DNA of 64,000 nt, taken from NCBI GenBank assembly GCA_020846745.1, contig JADLDI010000013.1:1-64000 (forward strand), given 5' to 3'. Origin of the DNA: Bryobacterales bacterium. Lineage in GTDB: Bacteria > Acidobacteriota > Terriglobia > Bryobacterales > Bryobacteraceae. The notes beneath the pieces were generated by a model. The model was not told the origin of the DNA. It worked only from the letters and a program-made list of their open reading frames with translations, and did not search any database. Positions 46,792-58,318 of this stretch are shown here, piece after piece. Position 1 is the stretch's first letter, and every line of letters starts with the position of its first letter. Position numbers and translations under genes: made by a program.

Positions 46792-47817
46792 TTAGCTTTG
46801 TTCGGTTGCTTCTTCGGGCTGTGGCGCAAATACGGCATTCGCCATGGCCCGAAGTAACTCAGGCAGCCCCTGGCCCGTAACAGCGGAGATAGCGAAGAAA
46901 GGTAAGTTGCGGCGCTTGGCAAGGCGGCGAAGGGAGTCGAGCCGTTTGGGGTCTTGAGCGACGTCGATCTTGCTGGCGACGACGATCATGGGTTTGGCGA
47001 CCAGTTCCTCAGAAAAACCTTCGAGTTCCTCCATGACGATTTTGAAATCGTCGACGGGCTTGCGTCCAGTGTATTCGGAGACATCGACCAAGTGGACGAG
47101 GAGACGGGTGCGTTCGACGTGGCGGAGGAAGCGAATGCCGAGTCCGGCGCCTTCGTGGGCGCCTTCGATCAGGCCGGGGATGTCGGCGACGACGAAGGTG
47201 CGGTCGTCATCGACAGAGACGACGCCGAGATTCGGTTCGAGGGTCGTAAAGGGATAGTCGGCGATTTTGGGGCGCGCGGCGGAGATACGGGAAATGAGCG
47301 TGGATTTGCCGGCGTTGGGGAAGCCGACCAGGCCGACATCGGCGAGGAGTTTGAGTTCGAGGCGGAGGTGTTTCTCTTCGCCGGGAAAGCCAGGTTCGTG
47401 TTCGGTGGGAGCCTGGTGCCACGGGGTGGCGAAGTTCATGTTGCCGCGGCCGCCGCGACCGCCCTTGGCGATGGTGAAGCGCTGGCCGTGCTCAGTAAAG
47501 TCGTGCAGGAGTTCGCCGGTTTCGGCATCGTAGACGATGGTGCCGACGGGGACGGGCAGTTCGACGTTGTCGCCGTTACGGCCCGTGCGCTGACTGCCTT
47601 CGCCGTGGCGGCCGCGTTCGGCGCGATGTTCGGGGTTGTAGCGGAAATGGAGGAGTGTGTTGTAGTGCTGGTTCGCGACCAGTTCGATGTCGCCGCCACG
47701 GCCGCCGTCCCCCCCGGAGGGTCCACCACGCGGGACAAACTTTTCGCGGCGGAAGGCGAGGCAACCGTTGCCGCCATCGCCCGCTTTGACCCGGATTTTC
47801 ACTTCATCAATAAACAT
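46792..47817 (-). CDS. obgE: GTPase Obg (CgtA)
   Basis: A 341-residue ribosome-assembly GTPase. The N-terminal glycine-rich Obg fold occupies residues 1-158 ([20 protein letters not shown]). The GTPase domain follows, with [11 protein letters not shown] (P loop), the TTLEPNLG switch [17 protein letters not shown] (G3) and VASKID (G4). It acts in 50S maturation and stress control. It sits downstream of rplU and rpmA as in most bacteria, but a strong terminator lies just before it. Confidence 0.97.
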   Translation of the reverse strand: MFIDEVKIRVKAGDGGNGCLAFRREKFVPRGGPSGGDGGRGGDIELVANQHYNTLLHFRYNPEHRAERGRHGEGSQRTGRNGDNVELPVPVGTIVYDAETGELLHDFTEHGQRFTIAKGGRGGRGNMNFATPWHQAPTEHEPGFPGEEKHLRLELKLLADVGLVGFPNAGKSTLISRISAARPKIADYPFTTLEPNLGVVSVDDDRTFVVADIPGLIEGAHEGAGLGIRFLRHVERTRLLVHLVDVSEYTGRKPVDDFKIVMEELEGFSEELVAKPMIVVASKIDVAQDPKRLDSLRRLAKRRNLPFFAISAVTGQGLPELLRAMANAVFAPQPEEATEQS

Positions 47818-47856
47818 CCTGAGTCGTCCTCCAGCTGCTGTGGAATATTGTGCTCC

Positions 47857-47901
47857 AAAAAAGTGAGGAGGCCCCCGGTCGGAGAAACCGGAGGCCTCCT
47901 C
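47857..47901 (-). terminator. Intrinsic terminator between rpmA and obgE
   Basis: On the minus strand, 15-base arms (47887-47901 and 47865-47879, GAGGAGGCCTCCGGT against ACCGGGGGCCTCCTC, one mismatch) enclose a 7-base loop. Six T (47857-47862) follow. This is a textbook terminator. It ends 39 bases before the obgE start, so obgE needs readthrough or its own promoter. Confidence 0.85.
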
Positions 47902-47934
47902 ATGAGTAGTGGTGCAGAGAGGCGGTTAAAAATC

Positions 47935-48192
47935 TTAGCCTTCAACGCGGACGCTGATGAACTTGCCAAAACGGCCGCGATCGCGAAATTCGACCACGCC
48001 GGGGACTTTCGCGAAGAGCGTGTCGTCTTTGCCGATGCCGACGTTCTCGCCGGGGTAGTAGCGGGTGCCGCGCTGGCGGACAAGGATAGAACCGCCGGTT
48101 ACCGTTTCACCGGCGAACCGCTTCACGCCGAGCCGCTGCGCGTTGGAGTCACGGCCGTTTTTAGAACTGCCTAAACCTTTTTTATGTGCCAT
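47935..48192 (-). CDS. rpmA: 50S ribosomal protein L27
   Basis: An 85-residue L27 ([25 protein letters not shown]), complete and with the usual Gly- and Arg-rich flexible N-terminus reaching the peptidyl-transferase centre. No N-terminal cleavage motif like that of Firmicutes is present. It follows rplU with a 26-base gap. Confidence 0.98.
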   Translation of the reverse strand: MAHKKGLGSSKNGRDSNAQRLGVKRFAGETVTGGSILVRQRGTRYYPGENVGIGKDDTLFAKVPGVVEFRDRGRFGKFISVRVEG

Positions 48193-48218
48193 GCTGAGAT
48201 CTCCTTCGTAGGGCCTAT

Positions 48219-48527
48219 TCAGGCGACGATTTCGTCGATCCTCACCGCGGTGTAATCCTGGCGGTGGCCGATGGTTTTCTTGTATTGCTTTTTGCGCTTG
48301 AACTTGAAGACGATGACCTTGTCACCGCGGCCGTGGGAAACAATGGTGGCCTTAATGCGGGCATTGGCGGTATCGGCGCCGGCGGTCAAAGAACCGTCGT
48401 TCACAACGGCAAGAACGCTGGCGAGTTCAATGGCGGCACCGGGCTCGCCGGCCAGCTTTTCGACATGGATGGTATCGCCCGGGGCGACGCGGAACTGCTT
48501 ACCACCGGACTGAAGCACTGCGTACAT
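48219..48527 (-). CDS. rplU: 50S ribosomal protein L21
   Basis: A 102-residue L21 starting at ATG 48527 ([18 protein letters not shown]), with GAGG 9 bases upstream. The open frame is 47 residues longer upstream but that portion is not conserved in L21. The end [27 protein letters not shown] is the diagnostic 23S-binding loop and C-terminus. It is the first gene of the L21-L27-Obg set. Confidence 0.98.
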   Translation of the reverse strand: MYAVLQSGGKQFRVAPGDTIHVEKLAGEPGAAIELASVLAVVNDGSLTAGADTANARIKATIVSHGRGDKVIVFKFKRKKQYKKTIGHRQDYTAVRIDEIVA

Positions 48528-48709
48528 TATCACTACCTCGTTGAAAACGAAGAACTTTGGAAGGCTGACTCGCGGGGAGCCGACAAGACGCTCGCCGAGG
48601 GCGAGCGCCAAAGTACCTACTATACTACAGAAGGCGCGGCGTTGGCTACGGGCGCCGTTTAGCGCCATCCCTATGTTACCCTGAGAAGGATCCCACCTGA
48701 AACAAGCAG

Positions 48710-48785
48710 GGGCCGGTAGCTCAGTAGGTAGAGCATTTGACTTTTAATCAAAGGGTCGCGGGTTCGAGTCCCGCCCGGCTCACCA
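48710..48785 (+). tRNA. tRNA-Lys (anticodon TTT)
   Basis: A 76-base tRNA with acceptor arms GGGCCGG/CCGGCTC (one G-U pair), D arm GCTCAGTAGGTAGAGC, anticodon stem-loop TTTGA-CTTTTAA-TCAAA with TTT anticodon, TPsiC arm GCGGGTTCGAGTCCCGC and an encoded CCA end. All four arms fold by eye. It runs rightward, divergent from rplU. Confidence 0.97.
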
Positions 48786-48974
48786 AAAAATCACCATTCA
48801 TTTGTGCGCTGTTGTCGCGGCCGTAATTCATTCGGAGATTGCTACGAGTGGCTGCCCGGATGGTAGCTCCGCGATACGTACATTCCGAAACAGTTTACGC
48901 CGATATGTGCTCTATCAGACGGGTGGCGGCACAGGGGAATGCAGCAGGCGCCGCTTACGAGGATCGAGGGAGGA

Positions 48975-49364
48975 ATGGTGACCAACGCTTTTCGTACGCT
49001 CGCGCACTGGGTGGCCGATGTTGTGGGAACCCCCTGGGCTTTTCTTTCGGGCCTGCTGGTGGTGATTCTCTGGGCGTTGACGGGCCCGCTATTTCACTTC
49101 TCGGATACGTGGCAATTGGTGATCAATACCGGAACTACGATCATCACGTTCCTGATGGTGTTTCTGATCCAGAGCACGCAGAACCGGGACTCGAAGGCGA
49201 TTCACCTGAAACTGGATGAGTTGATCCGCGCGGTCCACGCGGCGCGGAACACGTTGCTCGATCTTGAGAATTGCACGGACGAGGAATTGAGCAAGCTGGA
49301 AGAAGAATTCAAGAAACTGCGTGAGCGCGCGACGCGGAAAGCGGAGCAGAGCACGGCCGCGTAG
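48975..49364 (+). CDS. Low-affinity iron permease-family protein
   Basis: A 129-residue membrane protein (ATG 48975; an alternative ATG 48939 adds 12 residues, and both have a purine run one base upstream). Two helices are clear: PWAFLSGLLVVILWALTGPL and LVINTGTTIITFLMVFLI. The following IQSTQNRDSKAIHLKLDELIRA and the charged coiled C-terminus (DEELSKLEEEFKKLRERA) match the low-affinity iron permease family (PF04120). Transport activity of bacterial members is not proven. It stands alone downstream of tRNA-Lys. Confidence 0.8.
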   Translation: MVTNAFRTLAHWVADVVGTPWAFLSGLLVVILWALTGPLFHFSDTWQLVINTGTTIITFLMVFLIQSTQNRDSKAIHLKLDELIRAVHAARNTLLDLENCTDEELSKLEEEFKKLRERATRKAEQSTAA

Positions 49365-49822
49365 GGGCGTAGGCCCTACCCCGCGACTCCCGTATCCAAG
49401 ACACTCGCGCGAACCCCGACCCGAGCCGCCGCTTCCCATTGTGGGGTCGCAAATTGGGTTCGTTCCGCACGGATTCTTCGAGGGCGGTCTGGTAGCGTCG
49501 TCGCGGATTTCGGCGGCTACGGATGGCGCGGCGCTTTCTTGCGAGTCTGGGGAGAGATTGGGCCCGCGCCCTGACGGTTGCGGTTCCGTTTCGGGGGAGG
49601 TGCGTGGTGGGGGAGTTCGTTTCGCAAAGTGTTGGATTTTAAGAGTGTCGGCACTGGGAGTGGGAGTTCGTTTCGCAAACTGTTGAAAACAGGCTGGAGA
49701 TCGGCGGGGGTGGACACACTTTGGTGTGATACAGTGAAAGCGCACTCAAAGAGCCGTCTAAACCGCTTAGCCCGGCTGGCCCCTCTTTCCTTGCACCGCC
49801 GGAGCGAGCGAAAGGAGGCCAG
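49365..49822. repeat. Intergenic cluster of dispersed repeats
   Basis: This stretch has no supported gene. It contains GACCCGAGCCGCCGCT (about 49418), also found at about 42124, and the 31-base unit starting GCCCGCGCCCTGACGG (49561), also found at 21517. Two direct copies of GGGAGTTCGTTTCGCAAA (49612-49629 and 49663-49680) lie 51 bases apart. Several repeat families have collected here, ahead of a strongly translated small gene. Confidence 0.6.
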
Positions 49823-50056
49823 ATGGACGATATCCGAGACTCAATTATTGACGAGAAACTGCGGGGAAGTTACGACTTACTGAAGCGTTGTCAGTCAGCG
49901 CTGGTGCACTGCACATTAGGGTTGTGTGAGGCCAGCGAGCTTCTGATGACGACCAAGCGCCGGATTGAGGTTAGCCAGGCTCTGCTCCATGGCGAAAACG
50001 ATCCGGAGGTGAAAGCGTTCAGTTGGTGGCAAGCGAACAAACAAGATTCGGAGTGA
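49823..50056 (+). CDS. Small helical hypothetical protein
   Basis: A 77-residue protein preceded by AGGAGG five bases from the ATG, one of the strongest ribosome-binding sites in the window. The sequence is helical and amphipathic (DSIIDEKLRGSYDLLKRCQSAL, then ASELLMTTKRRIEVSQALL), ending SWWQANKQDSE. I recognise no family. It converges with the YdjM-like gene. The good start signal and composition support a real gene. Confidence 0.65.
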   Translation: MDDIRDSIIDEKLRGSYDLLKRCQSALVHCTLGLCEASELLMTTKRRIEVSQALLHGENDPEVKAFSWWQANKQDSE

Positions 50057-50070
50057 GGGCCAACGCTTAC

Positions 50071-51072
50071 TCACCTGGGCTTGGGTAGTTCACCTTTGGG
50101 CGTGAACTGGAAGCCGGATTCGAGCACTTTTCCCGACCGATCGACGATAGCTTGGGCGGCGAAGCGCATTTCACCAGGGTTCGCGAAGCGCACGTCTGTT
50201 GCGACTACTTCCGCGCCGCCGGGTTCGGCCGTGGGGAGCTGACGCCAGTGGAGGGTTTGCGAGAAGCGCTCAATCGCCTGGAACGCGCGGGAGCGGCGGG
50301 CGGAGGCGATTTCGGGCGATTGGGTGGCCATGTAGAATGTGCGGCCGCCGGCGGGGTCGTAGGGTTTGAGCACGTGGATGGTGTGGACCTGCCAGGCGTC
50401 GCGGAGGTCGATGAGGCCGCGCCACAGAAACGGATTCAACGTGTCGGGCATGGCGAGGATACGGACTGGGGTGCGGTTGTCGTAGAGGTAAGCGCTCATG
50501 GTTTCGACGGCGCGCCCGTGGAGGGTCCAGCGGGTGAAGTCGTAGGCAAACAGCGCGATTAAGGCGAACCGGGCGATGCCGCTGCCATGGGAGGCGCGGG
50601 CGGCGCCGATTTCCGAACTTACCAGTTTCGCGAGCCAGGGCCAGAAGACGGCGAGCAGCAGAATGGCCCAGATGATGGGGTCGACGACGTTGACGCAATC
50701 GAGGCGGAACCATTGTTGTGACCACGGCGACAGAAAGCGGATGCCGTAGATATTGGTCCAGTCAAGGAGTAGGTGGCTGAGAACGGCGATGCATGCAGCG
50801 AACCAGGCATTGAGCCATCGCCAGCCGGCGGGACGTCGGAATGCGCCGACAACCAGGGTGACCACGGCGGCGGTGACCGGGAGCAGCAGCAGGCTGTGCG
50901 TGGGTCCGCGATGCCAATCGAGGTAAGCAGGGGTGCCGCCGATGGCGGAGATGACGTCGGCGTCCGGCGCATTGGCGGCGATGATCGTCAGCACCCCGGC
51001 GCGGGCGGTGAGACGATTCAGACCCGCGCGGCTGAGCATCAGTCCGGTAAGCAGGTGGGTCAGGTTATCCAT
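50071..51072 (-). CDS. YdjM-type membrane-bound metal-dependent hydrolase
   Basis: A 333-residue protein with about five membrane helices. The start MDNLTHLLTGLMLSRAGL, NAPDADVISAIGG, LDWHRGPTHSLLLLPV and HLLLDWTNIYGIRFLSPWS supply the conserved His and Asp residues of the YdjM/YbcI family (PF04307). The family is annotated as a metal-dependent hydrolase; a substrate is not known. The C-terminal third is soluble and probably outside the membrane. It follows the diacylglycerol kinase gene on the same strand after 21 bases. Confidence 0.83.
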   Translation of the reverse strand: MDNLTHLLTGLMLSRAGLNRLTARAGVLTIIAANAPDADVISAIGGTPAYLDWHRGPTHSLLLLPVTAAVVTLVVGAFRRPAGWRWLNAWFAACIAVLSHLLLDWTNIYGIRFLSPWSQQWFRLDCVNVVDPIIWAILLLAVFWPWLAKLVSSEIGAARASHGSGIARFALIALFAYDFTRWTLHGRAVETMSAYLYDNRTPVRILAMPDTLNPFLWRGLIDLRDAWQVHTIHVLKPYDPAGGRTFYMATQSPEIASARRSRAFQAIERFSQTLHWRQLPTAEPGGAEVVATDVRFANPGEMRFAAQAIVDRSGKVLESGFQFTPKGELPKPR

Positions 51073-51093
51073 TAGAGTGGGTGTGGCGGCGGC

Positions 51094-52017
51094 TTACTTA
51101 CCCCGCCGTTCCAGATAAGGCGCCGGCAGCAGCAGCGTGAGGGCGTTGGGGACGATTTCAAGCGTAGCGGGAGCCATGCCGGACAGCTCGCCATCGACTT
51201 GAGTGAAGGCGGGCGTATCGGGGTGGCTGGGTTGGACGGTGAGGCGGTCGGTGTGGACGCTGGTTACGCCGGGGAGGCTGGTTGCTTTGCCGGCGAGGGC
51301 GCCGGTGAGGTAGAACGGATACGCCCACGTGCTGCCGGCGAAGGTCACCACCTGGAAGGTATCGTTCAGCAGGGAAGCTTCCGAGGCGATAGCGAGGTCG
51401 CCGCCGTAGTTCCGCACACGCGATACGAGTGCGAACAGAGTGGTGACGCGGCGGCCCCCGATGTCTATTTGAACGCGCGATGTCGTCCCGCCGAGCAACG
51501 AAAAGCCGGCGATGTAGTAGGCAAGTTTTCCGGTGACGTTCTTGATGCGCTGGCTCACCTTGGTAAGTACCTGCGCGTCGAGGCCGACGCCGGCCATGAG
51601 GATGAAGTGGCGTTCGGAGCCGTCCGCCACGGTAAGGCGCCCGACGGCGATGGTTTGCGGCACGAGTTCCGGCAGGAGCGCGGCGGCATCGAGCGGGTTG
51701 CGCGGAAGGCCGACTTCGCACGCAAGGACATTGGCGGTGCCGGCGGGGAGCACGCCGAGCGGGACGGTGCGGCCGACGAGGCCATTCGCAACCTCATTGA
51801 CAGTGCCGTCGCCGCCGGCGGCCAGGATGAGGTCCGCGCCATTGCGGATGGCTTCGGTGGCAAGTTGGGTGGCGTGCTCGGGGCGTTCGGTAGGGCAGAG
51901 AACCAGGCCGGGGTAGTGGGATTGAAGGAACGCGACCATGCTGTCGCGCAGGATGGGCTTACGGACAAGCCGGCCCGCGCGCGGATTAAAGATCAGGTGG
52001 GGTCGCGAGAAACGCAG
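51094..52017 (-). CDS. Diacylglycerol kinase-family lipid kinase
   Basis: A DagK/YegS-type lipid kinase with GGDGTVNEVANGLVG, PLGVLPAGTANVLACEVGL and a C-terminal beta-sandwich. The first ATG (51939) would cut off the conserved first strand. The frame upstream encodes RFSRPHLIFNPRAGRLVRKP, which is that strand and its NPRAG loop. The only plausible start before an in-frame TAG is CTG 52017 (GTA being excluded). I therefore annotate a 307-residue protein with a probable CTG start. It phosphorylates diacylglycerol or another lipid for envelope recycling. Only 26 bases separate it from the divergent ligA start. Confidence 0.8.
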   Translation of the reverse strand: MRFSRPHLIFNPRAGRLVRKPILRDSMVAFLQSHYPGLVLCPTERPEHATQLATEAIRNGADLILAAGGDGTVNEVANGLVGRTVPLGVLPAGTANVLACEVGLPRNPLDAAALLPELVPQTIAVGRLTVADGSERHFILMAGVGLDAQVLTKVSQRIKNVTGKLAYYIAGFSLLGGTTSRVQIDIGGRRVTTLFALVSRVRNYGGDLAIASEASLLNDTFQVVTFAGSTWAYPFYLTGALAGKATSLPGVTSVHTDRLTVQPSHPDTPAFTQVDGELSGMAPATLEIVPNALTLLLPAPYLERRGK

Positions 52018-52031
52018 TACCTACAGTGTAA

Positions 52032-54663
<2,632 letters not shown>

Positions 54664-54674
54664 CCGTTGCCGCA

Positions 54675-56087
54675 ATGAAACGCCGTTCATTTCTCGCTAC
54701 AGCTGTCGCTTTTCCCGCTATTCTGCGGGCCAAGAAATCCACTGACGTAAAGATCAAAGATATCAGCTACGGCTATGAGGATTACTCGTACCGGACGCCG
54801 ATCAAGTTTGGCGGATCGGTCGTCGATAAGGTAACGCTGCTGAATGTGAACGTGGTGCTGGAGTCGAACGCCGGGAAGACGGCGAAAGGCTTCGGATCGA
54901 TGCCGCTGGGCAACGTCTGGTCGTTCCCGTCGAAGGTGCTGAAGTACGAGCAGACGTTGGAGGCGATGAAGGCGCTGGCCACGGAGATCCACCAGATCAC
55001 GGCGGCCTACAAAGAGCCGGGCCATCCGATCGACCTGAATCATGCGCTGGAGCCTGAGTATCTGAAGGCCGCGGACAAGGTGAACAAAGCGCTGAAGCTG
55101 CAGCAGCCGATACCGAAGCTCTGCACGCTGGTGACGGCCAGTCCGTTTGATGCGGCGGTGCACGACGGGTTCGGGAAGATGCTGGGTCGCAGCGCCTACC
55201 AGACCTACGGTCCGGACCTGATGTCGAACGATTTGTCGCACTATCTGAATGCCGACTTCAAGGGGGAGACGCTCGACAGGTACGTGCTAAAGGCGCCCAA
55301 GCCGAAGATGCCGCTGTATCACCTGGTGGGCGCCGTCGATCCGATTACGGCGAGCGATATCAACAAACGCGTGGGCGACGGGTTGCCCGAGACGCTGCCC
55401 GAGTGGATCAACTACAGCGGGCTGTCACATTTGAAGATCAAGCTGAACGGCGAAGACATCCTGTGGGATGTGAATCGCGTGCTGGCCGTGGAGCGTGCGG
55501 CGGCGGAAGCACAGGCTAAGCGCGGGGTTTCGAAGTGGGTCTACTCGCTCGACTTCAATGAGAAGTGCCCGAATGTCCAATACCTGCTCGGGTTCATGCG
55601 GCAGGTGAAAGAGAAGGCTCCGGCGGCGTTCGACAGGATTCAGTACATCGAGCAGCCGACCGCGCGCGATTTGCGGGCCAACCGGCAAAACAAGATGCAG
55701 GAAGCGGCGAAGGTACGGCCAGTAGTTATCGACGAGTCGCTTACCGACTTAGAGGCGCTGCTGCTGTCGCGCGAGATCGGCTACACCGGTGTGGCGCTGA
55801 AGGCGTGCAAGGGACAGTCGCAGGCGGTGCTGATGGGCGCAGCCGCGCAGAAGTACAAGATGTTTCTGTGCGTGCAGGACCTGACGTGCCCGGGCGCGTC
55901 GCTGATCCATTCCGCGGGCCTGGCGGCGCATGTGCCGACGGTGGCGGCCATCGAGTGCAATTCGCGGCAGTATGTCCCGGTGGCGAACAAGGGCTGGGAC
56001 AAGCGGTTCCCCGGCGTGTTCGACGTTCGGGACGGGTACGTCAACACCGGATTGCTCAATAAGAACGGGTTGAGCGCGGCAGCTTAG
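54675..56087 (+). CDS. Tat-exported enolase-superfamily protein
   Basis: A 470-residue protein from ATG 54675. The N-terminus KRRSFLATAVAFPAILRAKK is a twin-arginine signal, so folded protein is exported. The barrel carries the enolase-superfamily metal ligands in order, SLDFNEKC (Asp), YIEQPT (Glu) and VIDESLTD (Asp). A KxK-type acid/base motif (LKIKLNG) comes before and a later lysine in VALKACKGQ. This fits the mandelate-racemase/muconate or sugar-acid dehydratase branch. Substrate unknown. It lies 11 bases after dedA, but the sugar theme suggests it is functionally separate. Confidence 0.8.
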   Translation: MKRRSFLATAVAFPAILRAKKSTDVKIKDISYGYEDYSYRTPIKFGGSVVDKVTLLNVNVVLESNAGKTAKGFGSMPLGNVWSFPSKVLKYEQTLEAMKALATEIHQITAAYKEPGHPIDLNHALEPEYLKAADKVNKALKLQQPIPKLCTLVTASPFDAAVHDGFGKMLGRSAYQTYGPDLMSNDLSHYLNADFKGETLDRYVLKAPKPKMPLYHLVGAVDPITASDINKRVGDGLPETLPEWINYSGLSHLKIKLNGEDILWDVNRVLAVERAAAEAQAKRGVSKWVYSLDFNEKCPNVQYLLGFMRQVKEKAPAAFDRIQYIEQPTARDLRANRQNKMQEAAKVRPVVIDESLTDLEALLLSREIGYTGVALKACKGQSQAVLMGAAAQKYKMFLCVQDLTCPGASLIHSAGLAAHVPTVAAIECNSRQYVPVANKGWDKRFPGVFDVRDGYVNTGLLNKNGLSAAA

Positions 56088-56183
56088 GCGCGTTGGGAGG
56101 CAACCCTCAAACCTCCCAAAATGCCAAAAAGCACGGTCTCACCGCCGAATCCATCCCCGCCCTAGAGTAGGCTAGACTAACAC

Positions 56184-57422
56184 GTGTCACCTCGAATTGG
56201 AGCCATTCTCCTCAGTTTCGCCATTGCCGCGGCGCCGCTGTGGGCGGCGAAAGCCAAGCCTCGCAAGCTCGGCGCAGTAGTGAATCCGAATATTATCGAT
56301 CTCGTGCCGGGTACACCTGCGACGGTGAATGTTCCGGCCGCTACGACCGATCCGGTTCTAGTTGGGGATCAGTTCCGGATCGACGTTCCCGAAGGTTCGG
56401 CGCAACTGCGTGTGACGCTTACCAGTTCCGACCCGACGCTCGATCTCGATCTACACGTCCGCTACGGATCGCCGATCGACATCTCGACGAGTACGGGTAC
56501 CCTGATCACCGACTTCAGCTCCGAACTCGGGGACTCGAACGAAGAGATTGTCGTGTCGTTAATCTCGCGGCCCGCCATCCGCGCAGGCAGCTATTACGTG
56601 GCAGTCGCCCGCTGGTCTTCCGGAGGAGCAACGACCGGAACGCTGACGGCTACCGTGTCAAAAACCGTTGAGGAACCGGGCACGTTGATCTCACAGGACT
56701 CGCCGGCCACGGTTATCCTGCCCGGGGCAAATCAGCCCACCCTCTACTCCACGAATCCCGGCTTGCGATTTGTCGTCCCGGAAGCAACTGCCCGCGTCGA
56801 GCTGCAGTTCGCACCGGAACCGGCGGCGGCGGTAGCGGTCACGGAAATGTACGTTCGCCAAGGCGAGCCCGTCGATTTCAGCGACACGGGCGTCCAGGCC
56901 GATTACACATCCACTGCCGCCGGCAACTTCCGTCGGATCACGATTGCGCCAGACGGCGGCATTAAGCCGGGCACCTACTACGTGGGCTTTGGGTTGGCGT
57001 CAACGATTTCCATCAAAGCGGGCGTGTCTATGATCCTCACACCAACGCTGCCCGGAAAGGAAGTCCAGTCTGGCGTTGCGGAAGGGTTCGAGATCGACGC
57101 TTCTGCCGCTCAGAACCTGTTCAACGACAATTCATCTTACTGGATCGCGGTTCCGGCCGACGCTACTCGCCTCGAAGTGGAAGTGACGACCGAGACTGCC
57201 AATGCCGACATTGACGTTTTCGCGGCCCGCAACCGCCGGCTGATCTACAAAGGCCGGGTTTTTCAGGCCGAATACGCGGGAACCACCTTAACGGGAAACG
57301 AACACGTGGTTGTCACACGCGAGTCAAGCCCGCCGCTACGTGCCGGCGCCTACGCCATCTCTCTCGTGAACTTCAGCTCAGCGAAAGCGAGGGGAACGAT
57401 AAAGGTGACCATTGTGCAATAG
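56184..57422 (+). CDS. Exported beta-rich protein with PPC-like domains
   Basis: A 412-residue protein starting at GTG 56184 with a signal peptide (GAILLSFAIAAAPLWAAK). Three similar beta domains of about 120 residues follow, each with a hydrophobic FxVPxxxxxLxVxLxS core: FRIDVPEGSAQLRVTLTSSD, LRFVVPEATARVELQFAPEP and YWIAVPADATRLEVEVTTET. They are followed by DLDLHVR/DIDVFAA segments and RAGxYxxxxxxxS, the pattern of bacterial pre-peptidase C-terminal domains. No catalytic domain is present. It is probably secreted; function unknown. Confidence 0.75.
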   Translation: MSPRIGAILLSFAIAAAPLWAAKAKPRKLGAVVNPNIIDLVPGTPATVNVPAATTDPVLVGDQFRIDVPEGSAQLRVTLTSSDPTLDLDLHVRYGSPIDISTSTGTLITDFSSELGDSNEEIVVSLISRPAIRAGSYYVAVARWSSGGATTGTLTATVSKTVEEPGTLISQDSPATVILPGANQPTLYSTNPGLRFVVPEATARVELQFAPEPAAAVAVTEMYVRQGEPVDFSDTGVQADYTSTAAGNFRRITIAPDGGIKPGTYYVGFGLASTISIKAGVSMILTPTLPGKEVQSGVAEGFEIDASAAQNLFNDNSSYWIAVPADATRLEVEVTTETANADIDVFAARNRRLIYKGRVFQAEYAGTTLTGNEHVVVTRESSPPLRAGAYAISLVNFSSAKARGTIKVTIVQ

Positions 57423-57429
57423 GCGCGGC

Positions 57430-58281
57430 TTACGGACGGCGCACCGCCGCACCGAAGTTGGCGGCTAACTTATTCCCGCGGCCGCGCGACATGACCGATA
57501 GCGCCGTCGCCAGCGGATCGGCTATTAATCCCGTTGGGGCAATTACGGTCACTGGCGAGCTTCTTTTCAAGCCAAGTCCGGTTTTAGGGTCGACGATATG
57601 CGAGTAACGTTCGCCGCCGATCTCTACCCATTGTTCCGTGTCTCCCGAGGTGGAAACGGCGCAATCCGCCAGGATCAACTGTTCGTTCGTCCAATCGAGC
57701 TTTACCCGCCAGCCGTTCTCACCGGGTGGTGCTTCGCCGATGCGCAGATCCCCGCCGGCAGCCACTAGCGCCCGCCCGATGCCGCGGTTTCTGAGGGCCG
57801 TCAGCATCTCGTCGGCGGCATAGCCTTTTGCGATTCCACCCAAGTCGAGTTGCATACCTTGCCTGTCCAATCGCAGGGTGCTCTGTCGTGTATCGACGTG
57901 AAGGTGACGCCAACCGCTGCGGCGCAAAGCCCGCGTGCGTTCACTGGGGCTGGGAAGCAGGCCGGTCCGCTTTGCCTGACGCCAGAGTTGGATGACCGGG
58001 CCGAGTGTGACGTCAAATGCTCCATTGGACGCGCGCGCTATCTTCTGCGCTACTTCCAACACACGAAGCAGATCTGCGCCGACCGGTTCCGCGCTGCCCC
58101 GGGGCCGTCTTGTCAAAAGGTTCAACTCGGAATCGGGTTTGTAATCGGACAGGATGGCGTCCAGCTCATGCGCGCGCGCAAACGCCGCCGTCATCGCACT
58201 TTGAGCCGCCGCTCGCGATTCCGCGTAGACAGTTACGCGGAACAGCGTCCCCATGCATGGCTCGGCGGCCTCGTATCGCAC
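57430..58281 (-). CDS. apbE: FAD:protein FMN transferase (ApbE family)
   Basis: A 283-residue ApbE-type protein that attaches FMN to Thr of redox proteins in the periplasm. Landmarks are CMGTLFRVTVYAE, VTLGPVIQLWRQAKRTG, LDLGGIAKGYAADEM and SHIVDPKTGLGLK. The first usable start is GTG 58281, but in frame upstream lies ALALWLLAPAPL, a signal-peptide-like helix. The true start may therefore be a CTG or other rare codon upstream, within the preceding gene's end. It follows the FGE fusion gene after 37 bases. Confidence 0.88.
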   Translation of the reverse strand: MRYEAAEPCMGTLFRVTVYAESRAAAQSAMTAAFARAHELDAILSDYKPDSELNLLTRRPRGSAEPVGADLLRVLEVAQKIARASNGAFDVTLGPVIQLWRQAKRTGLLPSPSERTRALRRSGWRHLHVDTRQSTLRLDRQGMQLDLGGIAKGYAADEMLTALRNRGIGRALVAAGGDLRIGEAPPGENGWRVKLDWTNEQLILADCAVSTSGDTEQWVEIGGERYSHIVDPKTGLGLKRSSPVTVIAPTGLIADPLATALSVMSRGRGNKLAANFGAAVRRP

Positions 58282-58318
58282 CAGCGGAGCAGGCGCCAGC
58301 AGCCACAGCGCCAGCGCG

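Noticed and set aside
46954-48174. 406-residue plus-strand frame across obgE and rpmA
   Set aside because: It spans two well-identified minus-strand genes and the terminator; low-complexity Gly/Asp/Phe composition.
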